DNA of 64,000 nt. Origin: an uncultured Colwellia sp. (GTDB taxonomy: Bacteria; Pseudomonadota; Gammaproteobacteria; Enterobacterales; Alteromonadaceae). The position numbers and the translations under genes are program-made. Positions 17,039 to 26,225 of the stretch are shown in pieces. The stretch is taken from positions 36,308 to 100,307 of the forward strand of contig CAJXYE010000010.1 in assembly GCA_913063325.1 (NCBI GenBank). Reading direction: 5' to 3'. Positions within the stretch are counted from its first letter, which is position 1; each line of letters starts with the position of its first letter. The notes under the pieces are model-generated. The model searched no databases. It had not been told where the DNA came from and was given only the letters and a program-made list of their open reading frames with translations.

Positions 17039-17797
17039 TTAAACTGGGTTATCAATATCAACAAAGAGTACTTCAACTCCGTGCTCTTTCGCTAAATGTT
17101 CACCTAAAGCCTTTACGCCATAACGTTCAGTGGCGTGATGGCCGGCAGCAAAAAAATGAATATCCATTTCATGTGCAATGTGAGTTGTCTGCTCTGATAC
17201 TTCTCCTGTTAAAAAAGCATCTATGCCCTGCTCAGCAGCCAGTTCGATATAGCCTTGACCACCACCAGAGCACCAAGCAATAGTTTTTATTGGTTTATTA
17301 CTTTTTGCAGGGATATGCAGACATTCTCGCTCTAGGGTGCGATTAATTAACTTAGCTAAATCGTCGCTGCTACATTCATGCTTGAAATTTCCCTGCATTG
17401 CGACACTTAACGGGTTACCAAGCTCTAATGGGGCAACATCATCAATGTTAAATAACTTAGCTAGTTGTGCGTTGTTACCTAAGGTTGGATGAATGTCTAA
17501 CGGTAAATGATAAGCAAACAAGTTAATATCATTGACCAAAAGTGCCTTGATACGATCATGTTTCATACCACGAATTACATATGATTCGTTTTTCCAAAAA
17601 TAGCCGTGATGCACCAATATAGCATTCGCTTTTTCACTGATAGCTCGTTCGATAAGCGCTTTAGAGGCAGTAACACCTGTGACTATTTTATTGATGGTTT
17701 CACTCCCTTGAACTTGTAGTCCATTAGGTGTGAAGTCTTTTATTTGCTGTGGTTTTAACAGCTCTGTTAAGTAGCGTTCTAGTTCAATTGCACGCAT
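17039..17797 (-). CDS. NIF3/YbgI-family metal-binding protein (GTP cyclohydrolase 1 type 2-like)
   Basis: The 252-residue protein matches the Nif3 family: DFTPNGLQVQG, the metal-site His pair in ILVHHGYFWKNE, FAYHLPLDIHPTLGNNAQLA, and the C-terminal GHHATERYGVKALGEHL. It forms dinuclear-metal hexamers in characterised members. The cellular role is not firmly established, although database names call it GTP cyclohydrolase 1 type 2. It converges with elyC, with a gap of only 20 bases. Confidence 0.9.
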   Translation of the reverse strand: MRAIELERYLTELLKPQQIKDFTPNGLQVQGSETINKIVTGVTASKALIERAISEKANAILVHHGYFWKNESYVIRGMKHDRIKALLVNDINLFAYHLPLDIHPTLGNNAQLAKLFNIDDVAPLELGNPLSVAMQGNFKHECSSDDLAKLINRTLERECLHIPAKSNKPIKTIAWCSGGGQGYIELAAEQGIDAFLTGEVSEQTTHIAHEMDIHFFAAGHHATERYGVKALGEHLAKEHGVEVLFVDIDNPV

Positions 17798-18133
17798 CAG
17801 TATTTATGCTCTCAAGTTAGTTTTCAATATCATACGACATCAATCACTTTTTTGACACTCTAAGCGCGTGAACCCATTGAATATAAACACTGATTTGCTG
17901 TATTCACCTGCAATAGTTTACTCTACCGAATAGAATTATTGCATACAATATACACTATAACACATTGATTATGTGTCAAAATGTTTTTGTTTCATCTCAT
18001 GAAAGTTTTTGATATAACTTTCATATCGTAGTTTACCTTTAATAACAGTTTGTTATAGGTTTGTTAACAAATCGTTATTATTGGTAAGTACAGATACTTA
18101 AAAATAATTATAAATAAATCAAAGGAATATATA
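17798..18133. promoter_or_regulatory. Upstream region of the TonB receptor with three short palindromes
   Basis: Three perfect inverted repeats lie here: ACACAT-N5-ATGTGT (17960-17976), ATGAAAGTT-N8-AACTTTCAT (17999-18024) and TTTGTTAACAAA (18060-18071). They are candidate operator sites for the receptor gene. The regulator is unknown, and no clear Fur box is seen. Confidence 0.4.
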
Positions 18134-20725
18134 ATGAGATCTACACTGAGGAAGAAGCATTTACTTGCGCTAAGTATTTCAACGGCACTTCTAGCTGGTC
18201 AAAGTTTTAGTACTTTAGCAGCTGAAACTGAAGAAGTTGAACGAATAGAGATAACTGGCTCACATATCAAACGTACCAGCATGGAAGGTCCATCTCCTGT
18301 TACCAGCCTCTCACAAGAAGATATTAAAAATTCTGGGGTTACCGACCTTATTAGCCTTTTTACTAAATTACCCATTGCTGGCCAAGGCACCTTTTCAACG
18401 CAAGCGAATAGTAGTGATGATACTGCAAATGGCGGCTCCTCCGTTTCTTTACGTGGCTTAGGTGCAGACTCAACTCTCATATTAATTAACGGCCGTCGTG
18501 TCTCAGTATCTCCTTTTGCTAAGGGCATAGATACCGCTTTTGTTGACATTAATAACATTCCACTTGCTGCTATAAAACGTGTAGATATTTTAAAAGATGG
18601 CGCTTCTGCCACCTACGGCTCTGACGCCATTGCCGGCGTTATTAATATTATCTTACGAGACGATGTTGAAGGCCCTGAATTAACCGCTAAGATGGGTGCA
18701 ACCGCTGACGGTGGTGGTGAAGAGCAAAGTATTAGTTTAGTTTTTGGTAATAGTTCCGACAACAGCAGTCATACTTTTATTTTAGAGTATTTTAATCGTG
18801 ATGAAGTCCTTTATGCTGACAGAGCTTATTCAGCGACTTCCAACCAGTTAGCCCGTACTGGCGATCCTGATGCTACAGACTTTAGAAGCTCTGCAGGTAT
18901 TCCAGGCACTATCGCGTTAAAAGATGATCCCACAAATAGACTAATAGACCTTTATGGTAATGACAAATGTGCCGCGGAAGATATTGATTTAGCAAATAAT
19001 TTGTGTCGTTATGATTACGCACCGCCAATGAGTATGATTCCAGCTTCAGAACGTTTCAGCTGGAATTACATGGGTAAATATGAAATCAATGACAATACCA
19101 GAGCTTTCACCGAATTAAATGGCCAAAACTCTAAATCAACGGTACGTGGTGCCGGTAGCCCAAGTTTTAATGAATTATTTATGGATGGCGATAACCTTAA
19201 CCACCCATTCGCCGATATGCCAAGCCATGAGTTTTATCAGCAAGATTTAACCATGCGTCGCAGAACGGTTGATATTGGTAACCGTGAAAAACGCGTTGAT
19301 TCAGACTATTACCGTGTGATACTTGGTTTACAAGGTGAAATTAACGACTGGAACTGGGAAGGCGCTTATAGCTATATTAAAAGTAGCCAAGTTGAACGTG
19401 GCGTTAATGGCTTTCCAAATAAACGCCGTACTCAAGAAGCGATAGATAGTGGTTTATGGAACCCGTTTGAACCTTCAAGTAACTCTCAAGAAGCTTTAGA
19501 TTATATTGAAACCACGACGACCCGTGTCGGTAAGTCGACTATGGAGTCTATCGACTTTAAAATCTCAGGACCTGTGTTGGAGATGCCTAGTGGTGAATTG
19601 ATGATAGCACTTGGTACTGAATACCGTGAAGAGTCAATCAGCGATAACCCAGATGATCAATTTTTACGTGGTGAAGTCTTTGGTACTGAAGCGACACAAG
19701 CCAATGGCTCTCGCGATAATTTATCTTTATTCGCTGAAGTAGCAATTCCAGTACTAGATACATTAGAAGTTCAAATTGCTGTTCGTTATGAAGATTATAG
19801 TGACTTTGGCACTACCACAGATCCGAAAATAGCCTTTTTATGGTCACCAATGGAAGACTTAAGTCTTCGAGGCTCTTACGGTACTGCTTTTAGAGCACCT
19901 TCACTTCACCAACTAGGTTTAGGCCGAACAGATGAGTCGCCTAATCTTGTTGATACTATGCGTTGTGATGCAATTGGCAATCAAGACAGAGCCTGTGATC
20001 CACAAGAATATACCGCTGTATTTGAAGGTAACCCTGATTTAGGTCCTGAAACGTCTGAAAGTTATAACCTAGGTGTAATTTATAATATTACCGACGATTT
20101 AAACTTTACTCTCGATTATTATAATTATGACATTACCGATATTATTGACTCTGATACTCAATTTGTCATGGATACTTATGGTCTAGATGGCACGATTGTA
20201 GAACGTCGCCCAACGTCAATTGCTAATGATCCAGGTGAAGTCATCCAAGTAAATGATAGCTTCCAAAATATCGGTGATTTACAAACTTCAGGCATTGATT
20301 TAGACCTTAGATACAATCTAGAAACGGGTGCTGGTACCTTTAAATTTGGTTACGTAATGAATTATGTGCTTAGTTTTGAAGATCATAAAAACACCAAAGA
20401 AGGTGGTTTTGAACAGCCTCAAATGCGCTGGACAACTTCTATTGATTGGGTATTAGATAATGTTAGCGCCCGAGCTGCTATAAACTATGTTGATTCGTTT
20501 GAGCAAGAAGCCTCACTGAACTTGAGTCAAAATGTTGATGCTATGGTTACGCTTGATGCATCTATTAATTACTTTGGTTTTGAAGACTTGGTATTAACGG
20601 TTGGTGCAACAAACTTAACAAACGAAGAGCCTCCTTTTGCTTACCATGATTTTATGGGCTTTGCAGTAAATGTGCATAGTGGTCAAGGTCGATTTGCTTA
20701 CGCACAAGCAAGTTATAAGTTCTAG
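18134..20725 (+). CDS. TonB-dependent outer membrane receptor
   Basis: The 863-residue protein has a signal peptide (about 1-29, ending LAAE) and a TonB-box-like segment (RIEITGSHIKR). The plug domain is at residues 45-165 (LRGLGADSTLILINGRRV; VDILKDGASATYGSDAIAGVINI). The 22-strand barrel ends in SYKF, the terminal Phe that the BAM complex recognises. The NGRRV plug type is common in carbohydrate or peptide receptors of Alteromonadales; the ligand is unknown and no transporter is adjacent. AAAGGA precedes the ATG. The stop codon is the first unit of a microsatellite. Confidence 0.93.
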   Translation: MRSTLRKKHLLALSISTALLAGQSFSTLAAETEEVERIEITGSHIKRTSMEGPSPVTSLSQEDIKNSGVTDLISLFTKLPIAGQGTFSTQANSSDDTANGGSSVSLRGLGADSTLILINGRRVSVSPFAKGIDTAFVDINNIPLAAIKRVDILKDGASATYGSDAIAGVINIILRDDVEGPELTAKMGATADGGGEEQSISLVFGNSSDNSSHTFILEYFNRDEVLYADRAYSATSNQLARTGDPDATDFRSSAGIPGTIALKDDPTNRLIDLYGNDKCAAEDIDLANNLCRYDYAPPMSMIPASERFSWNYMGKYEINDNTRAFTELNGQNSKSTVRGAGSPSFNELFMDGDNLNHPFADMPSHEFYQQDLTMRRRTVDIGNREKRVDSDYYRVILGLQGEINDWNWEGAYSYIKSSQVERGVNGFPNKRRTQEAIDSGLWNPFEPSSNSQEALDYIETTTTRVGKSTMESIDFKISGPVLEMPSGELMIALGTEYREESISDNPDDQFLRGEVFGTEATQANGSRDNLSLFAEVAIPVLDTLEVQIAVRYEDYSDFGTTTDPKIAFLWSPMEDLSLRGSYGTAFRAPSLHQLGLGRTDESPNLVDTMRCDAIGNQDRACDPQEYTAVFEGNPDLGPETSESYNLGVIYNITDDLNFTLDYYNYDITDIIDSDTQFVMDTYGLDGTIVERRPTSIANDPGEVIQVNDSFQNIGDLQTSGIDLDLRYNLETGAGTFKFGYVMNYVLSFEDHKNTKEGGFEQPQMRWTTSIDWVLDNVSARAAINYVDSFEQEASLNLSQNVDAMVTLDASINYFGFEDLVLTVGATNLTNEEPPFAYHDFMGFAVNVHSGQGRFAYAQASYKF

Positions 20726-20773
20726 TTCTAGTTCTAGTTCTAGTTCTAGTTCTAGTTCTAGTTCTAGTTCTAG
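20720..20773 (+). repeat. Hexanucleotide repeat (TTCTAG)9 overlapping a stop codon
   Basis: The first unit encodes the last Phe and the TAG stop of the TonB receptor. Eight more units follow in frame, so the transcript carries nine consecutive in-frame stops. Confidence 0.97.
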
Positions 20774-20806
20774 TTCTTAAGAATAAAGCTAAAGAAAATA
20801 GTTAAT

Positions 20807-20843
20807 AAAAGGCAAAATCATTTATCATGATTTTGCCTTTTTT
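20807..20843 (+). terminator. Rho-independent terminator
   Basis: A 14-base perfect stem (AAAAGGCAAAATCA and complement) with a T-run follows the TonB receptor. It can also serve the convergent yafS gene, which ends at 20861. Confidence 0.9.
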
Positions 20844-20860
20844 ATGCACTATTTATGAGG

Positions 20861-21613
20861 TTATTTATCCGCGTTAGATTTATGTGTGCGTAAAGTGGTT
20901 GCTTTTACCGGTTGAAAACCCGGTCTGATCTGCCATTTTGGTTTAATCGGTGTTAACGGTAGTACACGTTTTTTTGCAACGATAACATAAACAGACCCTA
21001 AGGCTGGTAGGTAGTTTTTGGCAAAGGTATGCCACTTTTGTTGTAAACTTTCACTACCCACTTTGCCTGTTAAGTTGCTATGTAAACAACGTTGATCAGC
21101 TAAAATTTCAAACCCCATCAAATGTAACCAATCTTTGACTCGCATCGGTGAAAAAAAATGTTCATTCCATGGTGTTTTGTTTCGTCTATACGGTAATAAG
21201 CGATTTAAACCAACAAGACTTAACGGATTAAAACCAGTTAACACTAAATACCCATTAGGGATCAGCACTCTGTTTGCTTCGCGGACCACATGATGAGGAT
21301 CAAGAGAAAATTCTAAGGCATGACTCAACAAACACACATCAACGCTGTGTTCTTGCAGGGGTAAATCATCAATATCTCCTACCACATCAGTCAGATTATT
21401 TTTAATACTAATATTTACTTGATGATTTATAGTGCAGTCGGGGATTTCAATTTCACTACTTAAAGCACCAAGCTTAATTAAATGATAACCAAAGAATTTT
21501 GACCACCATGGAGCAAGCTCTTGCTCTATCGCCTTTTTAATTACTTCCCCATTTGGCAGGTCTTGCCATGAGTGAGGATAATGCGGTTGTCGAAAAGCTA
21601 ACGCAGGTTTCAT
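20861..21613 (-). CDS. yafS: Class I SAM-dependent methyltransferase (YafS-like)
   Basis: The 250-residue protein has a Methyltransf_11-type core: DLPLQEHSVDVCLLSHALEF, DPHHVVREANRVLIPNGYLVLTGFNPLSLVGLNRLLP. The glycine-rich motif I is degenerate. It is divergently placed next to gloB, the arrangement known for E. coli yafS, and that context supports the name. The substrate is unknown. Confidence 0.8.
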   Translation of the reverse strand: MKPALAFRQPHYPHSWQDLPNGEVIKKAIEQELAPWWSKFFGYHLIKLGALSSEIEIPDCTINHQVNISIKNNLTDVVGDIDDLPLQEHSVDVCLLSHALEFSLDPHHVVREANRVLIPNGYLVLTGFNPLSLVGLNRLLPYRRNKTPWNEHFFSPMRVKDWLHLMGFEILADQRCLHSNLTGKVGSESLQQKWHTFAKNYLPALGSVYVIVAKKRVLPLTPIKPKWQIRPGFQPVKATTLRTHKSNADK

Positions 21614-21705
21614 AGAGTCTTCTCTAGGCGTATAATGGAATTAATACCAAGTTGATTAAGTATCTTCTTATCTCAGTATATAACGAACTAAAGGTAAAAT
21701 CTCAT

Positions 21706-22503
21706 ATGGCTAATTCTCAACCAGTAGTTACGGCAATTAACGCTTTTAATGATAATTACATTTGGGCTATTTCCAGTAAAATAAACAATAAAATAGCACT
21801 TGTCGATCCCGGTGATGCTTTAGTATGTATCGCGTATATTCAAAAAAATAACGCAATCCTATCTGATATATTGATTACCCATCACCATAAAGATCATGTG
21901 GGGGGTATTAAAGAGTTACTTGAGTATGCCGAAAGTAAAGGCTGGCCGGTAACGGTTTACGGCCCAGCGAGTGAAAACATTAAACTGCTTGAGGTAACGC
22001 TTAAAGAAAATGATACCGTCAACTTAGCTGAGCTTAATTGTCAGTTTACTGTACTCGACCTACCAGGCCATACAAAAGGCCACATTGCTTATCATAACGA
22101 TAAGGTGATTTTTTGTGGTGATACTTTATTTTCAGGGGGCTGTGGTCGATTATTTGAGGGTACAGCTAAACAAATGCACCACTCTCTTGCTAAGTTGTCG
22201 AACTTACCCGCTGATACCTTAATCTATTGCGCTCATGAATATACTCAAGCGAACTTGGCTTTTGCCTTAGCTGTTGAACCCAACAATAGTGATCTGCATA
22301 ACTATGTAGCGCAAGTAAATAAAAAGCGTCAACAAAACCAAGCGACTATCCCCAGTAATATAGCGCAAGAACTGCAGATAAACCCTTTTCTACGGTGTCA
22401 TGAACAGTCAATTAAGCAAGCGGCACAATCTTATAGTAAACAAGAGCAAGTCTGTGAAAGTGACGTATTTTCGGTTATCCGAGCATGGAAAGACAACTTT
22501 TAG
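21706..22503 (+). CDS. gloB: Hydroxyacylglutathione hydrolase (glyoxalase II)
   Basis: The ORF track begins at a TTG (21652), but the ATG at 21706 (MANSQPVVTAINAFNDNYIW) aligns with known GloB starts and has AAAGG upstream. The 265-residue protein is a metallo-beta-lactamase-fold hydrolase with THHHKDHVGG, LPGHTKGHIAY, CGDTLFSGGCGRLFEG and CAHEYTQANLAFA, then the C-terminal HAGH domain. It hydrolyses S-lactoylglutathione to lactate and glutathione in methylglyoxal detoxification. Confidence 0.95.
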   Translation: MANSQPVVTAINAFNDNYIWAISSKINNKIALVDPGDALVCIAYIQKNNAILSDILITHHHKDHVGGIKELLEYAESKGWPVTVYGPASENIKLLEVTLKENDTVNLAELNCQFTVLDLPGHTKGHIAYHNDKVIFCGDTLFSGGCGRLFEGTAKQMHHSLAKLSNLPADTLIYCAHEYTQANLAFALAVEPNNSDLHNYVAQVNKKRQQNQATIPSNIAQELQINPFLRCHEQSIKQAAQSYSKQEQVCESDVFSVIRAWKDNF

Positions 22504-22608
22504 TAACCGGGGTTTAATCCCTTTATAGCGGGAACTATTTTTAACTATTGATTAATTATGCTAATCTGCTTAATCATTTTTTAATTCCCGCTTATTTACT
22601 GGTTATTC

Positions 22609-24249
22609 ATGAAGTATTTATTATTACCCGTTGTAGTTCTCCTATCAGGCTGTCAAAGCCTACCCCAAAGTGATGATAATTCCGTCGCTGATACTCACAT
22701 TCAAACCGCAAACTCAGTTGAAATAAATCAAGCGCTATTAGCTGATGAGAGCATTGATGTTATCCATCCTATTGCTGATATTGATTTTTCTTTAAATAAC
22801 ACCTTAAAAGATCAAAAAGCCATTGATGAGAATAATATTTGGCCACGTATTCGTAGCCAAATAACCTTTGATATTCCAGAACACAAACGTCTTGTCTCCC
22901 AGCGAAACTGGTACGTCAAACATCCTAGTTACCTTAAACGTGTCGCTAAGCGCGCAGAGCCATTTCTTCACTACATTGTTGAAGAATTAGAAAAAAATGA
23001 TATGCCAATTGAGTTGGCTCTTTTACCTATTGTAGAAAGTGCTTTTGATCCCTTTGCTTATTCACATGGTCGCGCTTCAGGCATGTGGCAATTTGTACCC
23101 GGTACCGGTGAACGCTTTGGTATGAAGCAAAACTGGTGGTATGACGGCAGACGTGATGTCGTAGCTTCAACCGAAGGCGCGATTAAATACCTCAAGTATT
23201 TAAATAAGTATTTTGATGGTGACTGGATGCTTGCATTAGCCGCTTATAATTCAGGAGAAGGTCGTGTTAGCAGGGCTGTAAAAAAGAATAAAAAACTAGG
23301 AAAGCCAACTGATTTTTGGTCACTTGACTTACCAAGAGAAACTCGTGCTTACGTTCCAAAGTTATTAGCATTGGCTGATATTATCAAACGTCCTGAAGAC
23401 TTTAATTTATCACTTTATTCAATTGATAATAAAAGTGTTTTAACTCAGGTTGATATTAAATCACAACTCGATTTAGCAAAAGCGGCAACCCTAGCTGGCT
23501 TGTCTCTAGCTGAATTACAGCGTTTAAATCCTGGCTTCAACCGCTGGGCGACAGATCCAGATGGTCCTCACCGCTTATTATTACCCTCTCACAGTGTCGA
23601 AAAATTTGAGCTTGGTCTGAATAAACTGAGTAAAAAAGACAGACTTGCGTGGCAACGTTATAAAATTAAAAACGGTGATAACTTAGGGCTTATTGCCAAT
23701 AAATTTAATACCCGTGTTGATTTAATACAACAAGTGAATAACATCGATGGTAACCAAATTCGTGCAGGTAAACACTTACTTATCCCAGTTGCAGCAAAAT
23801 CACTCGACAGTTATGTTTTCTCACAAGAACAACGCATTGCTAAAAAACAAAGTAGACCACAGAAAGGTCGAAAAGTGGTTCATACAGTTAAATCTGGTGA
23901 TAATTTATGGGACATAGGCCGTAAATATAAAGTAAATAGCAAGAGTATTGCAAAATGGAATGGCTTTGCGCCAAGGGATACCTTAAAGCTGGGTCAAACA
24001 TTGGTTATTTGGCAAAAAGAGACTAGCAAATCAAGCTATGCCAACAATAGAACGGGTAACAAGGTAGAGAATGCCATTATGCGTAACATTACTTATAAAG
24101 TTCGCCGCGGGGATTCTTTTGCTCGCATAGCGGATAAGTTCAATGTGCGCATTAGTGATATAGAACGTTGGAACAATCTTGATCGGAAAAAATACTTACA
24201 ACCCGGTCAACGATTAAAACTTGCTGTTGATGTAACTAATAATATTTAA
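22609..24249 (+). CDS. mltD: Membrane-bound lytic murein transglycosylase D
   Basis: The 546-residue lipoprotein (lipobox LLSGC at about 15) has a lytic transglycosylase domain: LALLPIVESAFDP with the catalytic Glu, GRASGMWQFVPGTGERFGM, and LALAAYNSGEGRVSRAV. Three LysM peptidoglycan-binding modules follow, starting at about residues 350, 425 and 495 (YKIKNGDNL, HTVKSGDNLWDIG, YKVRRGDSFARIA). Three LysM repeats is at the upper end for MltD. It cleaves glycan strands to 1,6-anhydro-muropeptides. The yafS-gloB-mltD neighbourhood is as in enterobacteria. Confidence 0.95.
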   Translation: MKYLLLPVVVLLSGCQSLPQSDDNSVADTHIQTANSVEINQALLADESIDVIHPIADIDFSLNNTLKDQKAIDENNIWPRIRSQITFDIPEHKRLVSQRNWYVKHPSYLKRVAKRAEPFLHYIVEELEKNDMPIELALLPIVESAFDPFAYSHGRASGMWQFVPGTGERFGMKQNWWYDGRRDVVASTEGAIKYLKYLNKYFDGDWMLALAAYNSGEGRVSRAVKKNKKLGKPTDFWSLDLPRETRAYVPKLLALADIIKRPEDFNLSLYSIDNKSVLTQVDIKSQLDLAKAATLAGLSLAELQRLNPGFNRWATDPDGPHRLLLPSHSVEKFELGLNKLSKKDRLAWQRYKIKNGDNLGLIANKFNTRVDLIQQVNNIDGNQIRAGKHLLIPVAAKSLDSYVFSQEQRIAKKQSRPQKGRKVVHTVKSGDNLWDIGRKYKVNSKSIAKWNGFAPRDTLKLGQTLVIWQKETSKSSYANNRTGNKVENAIMRNITYKVRRGDSFARIADKFNVRISDIERWNNLDRKKYLQPGQRLKLAVDVTNNI

Positions 24250-24272
24250 CCGCTAGTTATCAAAAGTACCAA

Positions 24273-24300
24273 AAAAAACGAGCAGTATTGCTCGTTTTTT
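24273..24300 (+). terminator. Rho-independent terminator
   Basis: A perfect 12-base stem AAAAAACGAGCA with a GTAT loop and T-run lies 24 bases after mltD. It can act in both directions for the convergent gene at 24333. Confidence 0.93.
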
Positions 24301-24332
24301 CTTTTATTATTAATTTAAATTAGCCTAGCAAA

Positions 24333-24866
24333 CTATAAACGCTGACTAGTAAAGTCGATAAAGAATGTTTGTGTTTTATTTTCAACCTCTACCGTTACCC
24401 ATAAACGCCAAACCATCTGTTCTTCACTACAACTTGCCAATAGACTTTGCGCAAGATAAATACCTTCATTAGCCCCTTGCTCGAAGAAAACAGGTACCTT
24501 GCCCATAAACATCTCCTTACCTTCAAGATAAGCTGATACTTTAGTTATGCTTTTCTGAATACTGTGTACCGTACTTTGCTCATTACTCTGTTTAGTATTG
24601 TGCTCTGAATTCTGTTGAAGGTGAGACAATTCAATAAAAAACGGTAATTCAGTTTTAACATTCTCTGATAGCTGTTGTTGAGAAAATTTTAGATTGAAAC
24701 TACCTAAGTCGGTAGTCACTTCACATTGACTCTGACTCTTAATACATTGTAATCTTGATGGATTATTAATATTTACAGCACTACTTTCAGCCACAGGTTT
24801 ACAGCCACTGACGAACAATATAAGACCGACCAATATAACCCCAACAAATATAATTTTTCTTAACAC
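24333..24866 (-). CDS. Hypothetical lipoprotein
   Basis: The ORF track starts at 24932, but a GTG at 24866 has GGA about 9 bases upstream. It yields a classic lipoprotein signal peptide (VLRKIIFVGVILVGLILFVSGC), so I prefer the 177-residue form. The mature part has two Cys-containing strands (LQCIKSQSQCEV), a low-complexity Gln/Ser/Asn stretch, and a conserved-looking core (LEGKEMFMGKVPVFFEQ). No family is recognised. It is divergent from the FNR-type regulator, so it may be part of the respiratory locus, but this is inference. Confidence 0.7.
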   Translation of the reverse strand: MLRKIIFVGVILVGLILFVSGCKPVAESSAVNINNPSRLQCIKSQSQCEVTTDLGSFNLKFSQQQLSENVKTELPFFIELSHLQQNSEHNTKQSNEQSTVHSIQKSITKVSAYLEGKEMFMGKVPVFFEQGANEGIYLAQSLLASCSEEQMVWRLWVTVEVENKTQTFFIDFTSQRL

Positions 24867-25008
24867 GTTATTAAATCCTATATATTTACACTCTGAATTA
24901 ACGACCTTGTACTGTAACATTGTTATTATCAACTAACGCCCGTAAACTAGCTAGTCTAAGTATTAACTAGTCTAAGTACTAGCTATCTAAATTACTCGTG
25001 GTAAGTAA

Positions 25009-25779
25009 ATGACCCTGCCTAGTAAATCAAAAAATAAAGCCCCCTCACGCTTCATAGACTGCAAAAATTGCTCAATGCAAGCAATCTGTCAGCCTATTGG
25101 CTCTGAAGATCAATCCATTGATTTAAGCAATAATTACTTAACCAAACGTATTGAGATAAGTGCTGAGCAAAATGCGTCACAACATCTTAACCAAGCAGCT
25201 GGCGCAAAACTGTTTGAGCAGGCTAAACCACTAACGGCAATATTTGCTGTATGTTCAGGTACCTTCAAACTAACTCAGAAAAATGAAGAAGGTATTGAAA
25301 AGGTGATAGGTTTTCGCTTCCCTGGTGAACTTATCGCAGAAGACGCCTTATTTCTAGAAAGTTATAACTACAGTGCCGTTGCCCTAGGCGATAATTCAGT
25401 TTGTGAGGTTTTTGTCGAAAAACTTTCTGCTTGCTCAAAATTAGCTCCACAATTACAACTAAATTTGATCCGGTTACTAACAAAGCAAAGCTACCAACAG
25501 CAATGTAATAGCCAAGCTCTAGTAGGTAAAAAGTCTGCCGAGTCTTTGTTGGCCGCTTTTTTACTGAATATTTGCCAACGTAGTGCAAAACACTCGGGAA
25601 ATAGTGCAAAATTAAGCCTGACCATTAGTCGTCATGATATCGCGTGCTTCTTAGGCATGCGTCGTGAGACTTTAAGCCGTTTATTATCAAAACTCCAACA
25701 AGAACAACTTATTAAAATCAGTGGCAAACAACTGTCTTTATTAGCCATAGATACCTTACGCCAGCTTGCTAATAATTAA
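25009..25779 (+). CDS. CRP/FNR-family regulator with FNR-type Fe-S cysteines (divergent paralogue)
   Basis: The 256-residue protein has CKNCSMQAIC (Cys 18, 21, 27, the C-X2-C-X5-C of FNR) and a central Cys in NSVCEVFVEKL, so it could hold an O2-labile 4Fe-4S cluster. The cyclic-nucleotide-binding-like barrel has a 10-15 residue insertion (around EQNASQHLNQAAGAKL) compared with the FNR at 33733. The C-terminal HTH has RRETLSRLLSKL, keeping the E--SR contact residues for TTGAT half-sites. It lies directly upstream of ccoNOQP and may control it. Confidence 0.87.
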   Translation: MTLPSKSKNKAPSRFIDCKNCSMQAICQPIGSEDQSIDLSNNYLTKRIEISAEQNASQHLNQAAGAKLFEQAKPLTAIFAVCSGTFKLTQKNEEGIEKVIGFRFPGELIAEDALFLESYNYSAVALGDNSVCEVFVEKLSACSKLAPQLQLNLIRLLTKQSYQQQCNSQALVGKKSAESLLAAFLLNICQRSAKHSGNSAKLSLTISRHDIACFLGMRRETLSRLLSKLQQEQLIKISGKQLSLLAIDTLRQLANN

Positions 25780-25994
25780 TATCCTCTACTCCTTTTAGCC
25801 CAGCAAGGTTTATATCTCCCATTCGCTTTTAATTTACTGAAAAGGGTCTATAAATAAGGCTATAGCAATTTGCGTCATATTTAGTTTGAATGAAAAATAA
25901 ACAGGGGAGTAATTCCTGCTAACTCATTGAGTTTTTATTACCTTTTCATTTGGAAGTAAATATCCATATTTGATTTAGGGCTAATTCTCTTTTA

Positions 25995-26008
25995 TTGATC
26001 TACATCAA
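25995..26008 (+). promoter_or_regulatory. FNR box upstream of ccoN
   Basis: TTGATCTACATCAA is an exact TTGAT-N4-ATCAA palindrome. A TTTATA/TTATAT -10-like hexamer about 30 bases downstream would place it near -41, the class II activator position. Confidence 0.85.
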
Positions 26009-26089
26009 ATTTAAACGCGCATAGTTGTTGATTTATATCCTCTGCAAAGGGTAAAATTGCTGGGATTTTGACACATTTACTTACACGGA

Positions 26090-26105
26090 TGTGACATATC
26101 TCACA
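26090..26105 (+). promoter_or_regulatory. CRP-like site upstream of ccoN
   Basis: TGTGACATATCTCACA matches TGTGA-N6-TCACA exactly. It lies 120 bases before the ccoN ATG and downstream of the FNR box. It could be an activator site for a second promoter or a repressor site for the first. Confidence 0.65.
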
Positions 26106-26225
26106 GCTCAATGAGCAAACACATAGAATTAGTATAAATTGTGTCCTATATCTAAGGCTTTTCATGTTTAGGTATTACAGCAAGAGATACTTTCTGTTTA
26201 ATAATAACACTGCGGAATCCTTAAC

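Noticed and set aside
18199-18612. 137-residue minus-strand ORF
   Set aside because: It lies antisense to the plug domain of the TonB receptor.
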